7,109 nt of DNA from Candidatus Cloacimonadota bacterium (GTDB lineage Bacteria; Cloacimonadota; Cloacimonadia; Cloacimonadales; Cloacimonadaceae), in NCBI GenBank assembly GCA_012519465.1, contig JAAYQD010000355.1:1-7109 (forward strand), read 5' to 3'. This document shows positions 6,111 through 7,109 of this stretch, piece after piece. How positions within the stretch are numbered: the first letter of the stretch is position 1; each line of letters starts with the position of its first letter. The position numbers and the translations under genes are program-made. Under the pieces are notes generated by a model. It saw nothing but the letters and a program-made list of their open reading frames with translations, did not search any database and was not told the origin of the DNA.

Positions 6111-6815
6111 TTCGCTTTCGTGTTCGATCCTCTCCAAGAGATGTGATCTTCTGGAGATACGAATCATCCAAAACGCCAGGAATCCCAATAGAATAACAGC
6201 CACCGCCACCAGAATCATGGGTATCCAGGGCGTGCCTTTTTCCATATCCACCGTCATATATTCGTCTCTATTCCACAATTGACGCGTGTCAAACTCCCAG
6301 GATACAGTCTTGGAGGCTCTATCGATGGAGGGCTCATCAGCGTTTGAAGACAGTACTTTCCAAGGCAAATGTACCTTATACTTCCACACGGGATGATCCA
6401 CCTGCTGTTGGCTAAACAGATTCTCCAGATCATCTCCGGAATCTTGCGATCCCAAAGCAATCCTGCGTTTGAAGCCAATCTTGCCACCAGGCTCCCGGTT
6501 AATGGTGATTTTGCCCCAGAAATCAGCCGTTCCGATTTGGTCGTTTACATTATTGAAGGATTCCACATCTTTGAAAGTGAAACTGATTTGATACACAACG
6601 TCAGGTCCCACTTTTGATATCTTCTGCTCTGTGAGGGTAATGCCGGGAAGGCTTGCCTTACGCAACACTTCATCAGCATTTGCATAAGATGAGCGATGCA
6701 CAATCCGCAAGGTGGCTTTACCGGATCCGTCAGAATTTATCCACAATTCTTCATCATATTCCACGCAGCCTGCCAAGAGCAGCAGCGCAATCAGAGCGGG
6801 TATCAAGCGTTTCAT
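6096..6815 (-). CDS. Lipoprotein with C-terminal transmembrane helix, unknown function (LppM-like)
   Basis: A 239-residue protein starting at the ATG at 6815. The frame is open to an ATG at 6851, but AAGGA 8 nt before 6815 and the signal peptide beginning MKRLIPALIA settle the start. The lipobox LAGC gives a lipidated Cys at 17, followed by VEYDEELWINSDGSGKATLRI (18-38), a 'DGSG' strand pattern I associate with LppM/DUF3153-like exported domains. A beta-rich domain follows to about 185. Residues 197-219 (PWIPMILVAVAVILLGFLAFWMI) form a clear membrane helix, then a basic stop (RISRRS) and a charged tail ending EHESEKKEE. With the lipid at one end and a helix at the other, the domain would be held against the outer face of the inner membrane, tail in the cytoplasm. 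It converges with rarA and stands alone. Function is not known. Confidence 0.85.
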   Translation of the reverse strand: MKRLIPALIALLLLAGCVEYDEELWINSDGSGKATLRIVHRSSYANADEVLRKASLPGITLTEQKISKVGPDVVYQISFTFKDVESFNNVNDQIGTADFWGKITINREPGGKIGFKRRIALGSQDSGDDLENLFSQQQVDHPVWKYKVHLPWKVLSSNADEPSIDRASKTVSWEFDTRQLWNRDEYMTVDMEKGTPWIPMILVAVAVILLGFLAFWMIRISRRSHLLERIEHESEKKEE

Positions 6816-7083
6816 TGGTGTTATCCTTATAATTATTTTATCGATCACCATAAAACCAAACAGGCTTTTTTTGGCAAGGGAAAAAGTAGGTTATTGCGAA
6901 ATATTATGATATTCTTGGTTTGGGCATCTATTTCCGACGTTCAAGATTGCTGCTCTTTTCCTGATTTGATGGGCGTTTAGTGCCAGTGGTTTCCAAAAAA
7001 GAAGAGGAGAAAAAGAGATGCAACAATCCCATTGATTACATGATTTTTGGGGATAGTAAAAAGAATGTATGTGCCAATGGTAT
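6816..7083. other. Intergenic region between lipoprotein gene and tRNA, no gene seen
   Basis: About 268 bp with no convincing coding signal on either strand. The part nearest the lipoprotein gene (6820-6870) is AT-rich and probably carries its promoter, but no clean -35/-10 pair can be assigned. A 24-nt pure purine run on the + strand lies at 6995-7018, and a T5 run on the minus strand at 7059-7063 lies just downstream of the tRNA. No recognisable small RNA or repeat was found. Confidence 0.6.
6824..6828 (-). promoter_or_regulatory. Ribosome binding site of the TM-anchored lipoprotein
   Basis: AAGGA on the minus strand, 8 nt before the ATG at 6815. It favours this start over the ATG at 6851 in the same frame. 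Confidence 0.65.
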
Positions 7084-7109
7084 TGGCTGGGCAGGGAGGA
7101 TTCGAACCC
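7084..7109 (-). tRNA. tRNA 3' end (probably tRNA-Gln), cut by window edge
   Basis: The minus strand reads, 5' to 3', the end of a T arm with loop TTCGAAT and stem CCTCC, then the acceptor 3' strand CTGCCCA, discriminator G and encoded CCA (TGG at 7084-7086 on +). The 5' acceptor strand must be TGGGCAG. A U1-A72 first pair with G73 is typical of bacterial tRNA-Gln (compare TGGGGTA...TACCCCAGCCA in E. coli), so Gln is the best guess. The anticodon is outside the window. One G-U pair occurs in the T stem. Confidence 0.88.

Noticed and set aside
6816..6851. Extended N-terminus (12 residues) of the doubly anchored lipoprotein from the ATG at 6851
   Set aside because: It would put a charged, non-signal stretch before the signal peptide, and the clear AAGGA belongs to the ATG at 6815.
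7004..7035. AGGAG followed by ATG and a five-codon frame (MQQSH)
   Set aside because: The frame ends almost at once; the apparent ribosome site is part of the purine run, and nothing downstream supports a leader peptide.
7029..7080. Inverted repeat CCATTG/CAATGG in the gap before the tRNA, as a possible terminator or small RNA
   Set aside because: Arms of 6 bp with a 40-nt loop and no extension are expected by chance.
1..7109. Mobile element, prophage, CRISPR or defence island
   Set aside because: No transposase, integrase, direct-repeat array or toxin-antitoxin gene is seen. The cut tRNA could be an integration site, but no att-like repeat or integrase lies beside it in the window.

Overview
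The window looks like chromosomal housekeeping DNA from a diderm (Gram-negative-type) bacterium. Three proteins carry lipoprotein signal peptides, one is a LolC/LolE-type permease for lipoprotein export, and one is the septal/peptidoglycan enzyme MltG. The small NTF2-like lipoproteins, the roughly balanced base composition and the mixture of genes would fit Candidatus Cloacimonadota (WWE1) or a neighbouring FCB-type lineage. That placement is an inference from general family knowledge, not something a marker gene here proves.

Layout. Positions 1-2029 hold a leftward operon, read in the order: NTF2-like lipoprotein B, NTF2-like lipoprotein A, ruvX, mltG (cut by the left edge). Every junction overlaps (17 bp, 4 bp, 4 bp). 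A strong sigma70-like promoter (perfect TTGACA) lies just upstream, so close that the message may begin at the start codon. Positions 2129-6033 hold a rightward operon: LolC/LolE-like ABC permease, stand-alone ferritin-like diiron protein, a divergent Nudix protein resembling animal NUDT22, and the replication-fork AAA+ ATPase rarA. These genes are also packed tightly, with gaps or overlaps of only a few bases. A short convergent gap holds two small hairpins and a T-rich tail, the likely end of the rarA operon. Positions 6096-6815 hold a leftward lipoprotein that also has a C-terminal membrane helix. About 270 bp of apparently non-coding DNA follows. The right edge cuts through the 3' end of a leftward tRNA, most likely tRNA-Gln, with an encoded CCA.

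How the genes fit together. The leftward operon mixes cell-envelope parts (two lipoproteins, MltG, which cuts nascent glycan) with RuvX, a nuclease linked to rRNA maturation; ruvX and mltG are often near neighbours in bacteria. The rightward operon joins an envelope-export permease, an oxidative-stress type diiron protein, a nucleotide-sugar type Nudix enzyme and a DNA-repair ATPase. The shared theme, if there is one, is stress and housekeeping rather than a dedicated pathway. I see no phage, transposon, CRISPR or defence island and no clear new system. The best leads are the NUDT22-like protein, the possible leaderless promoter and the doubly anchored lipoprotein.
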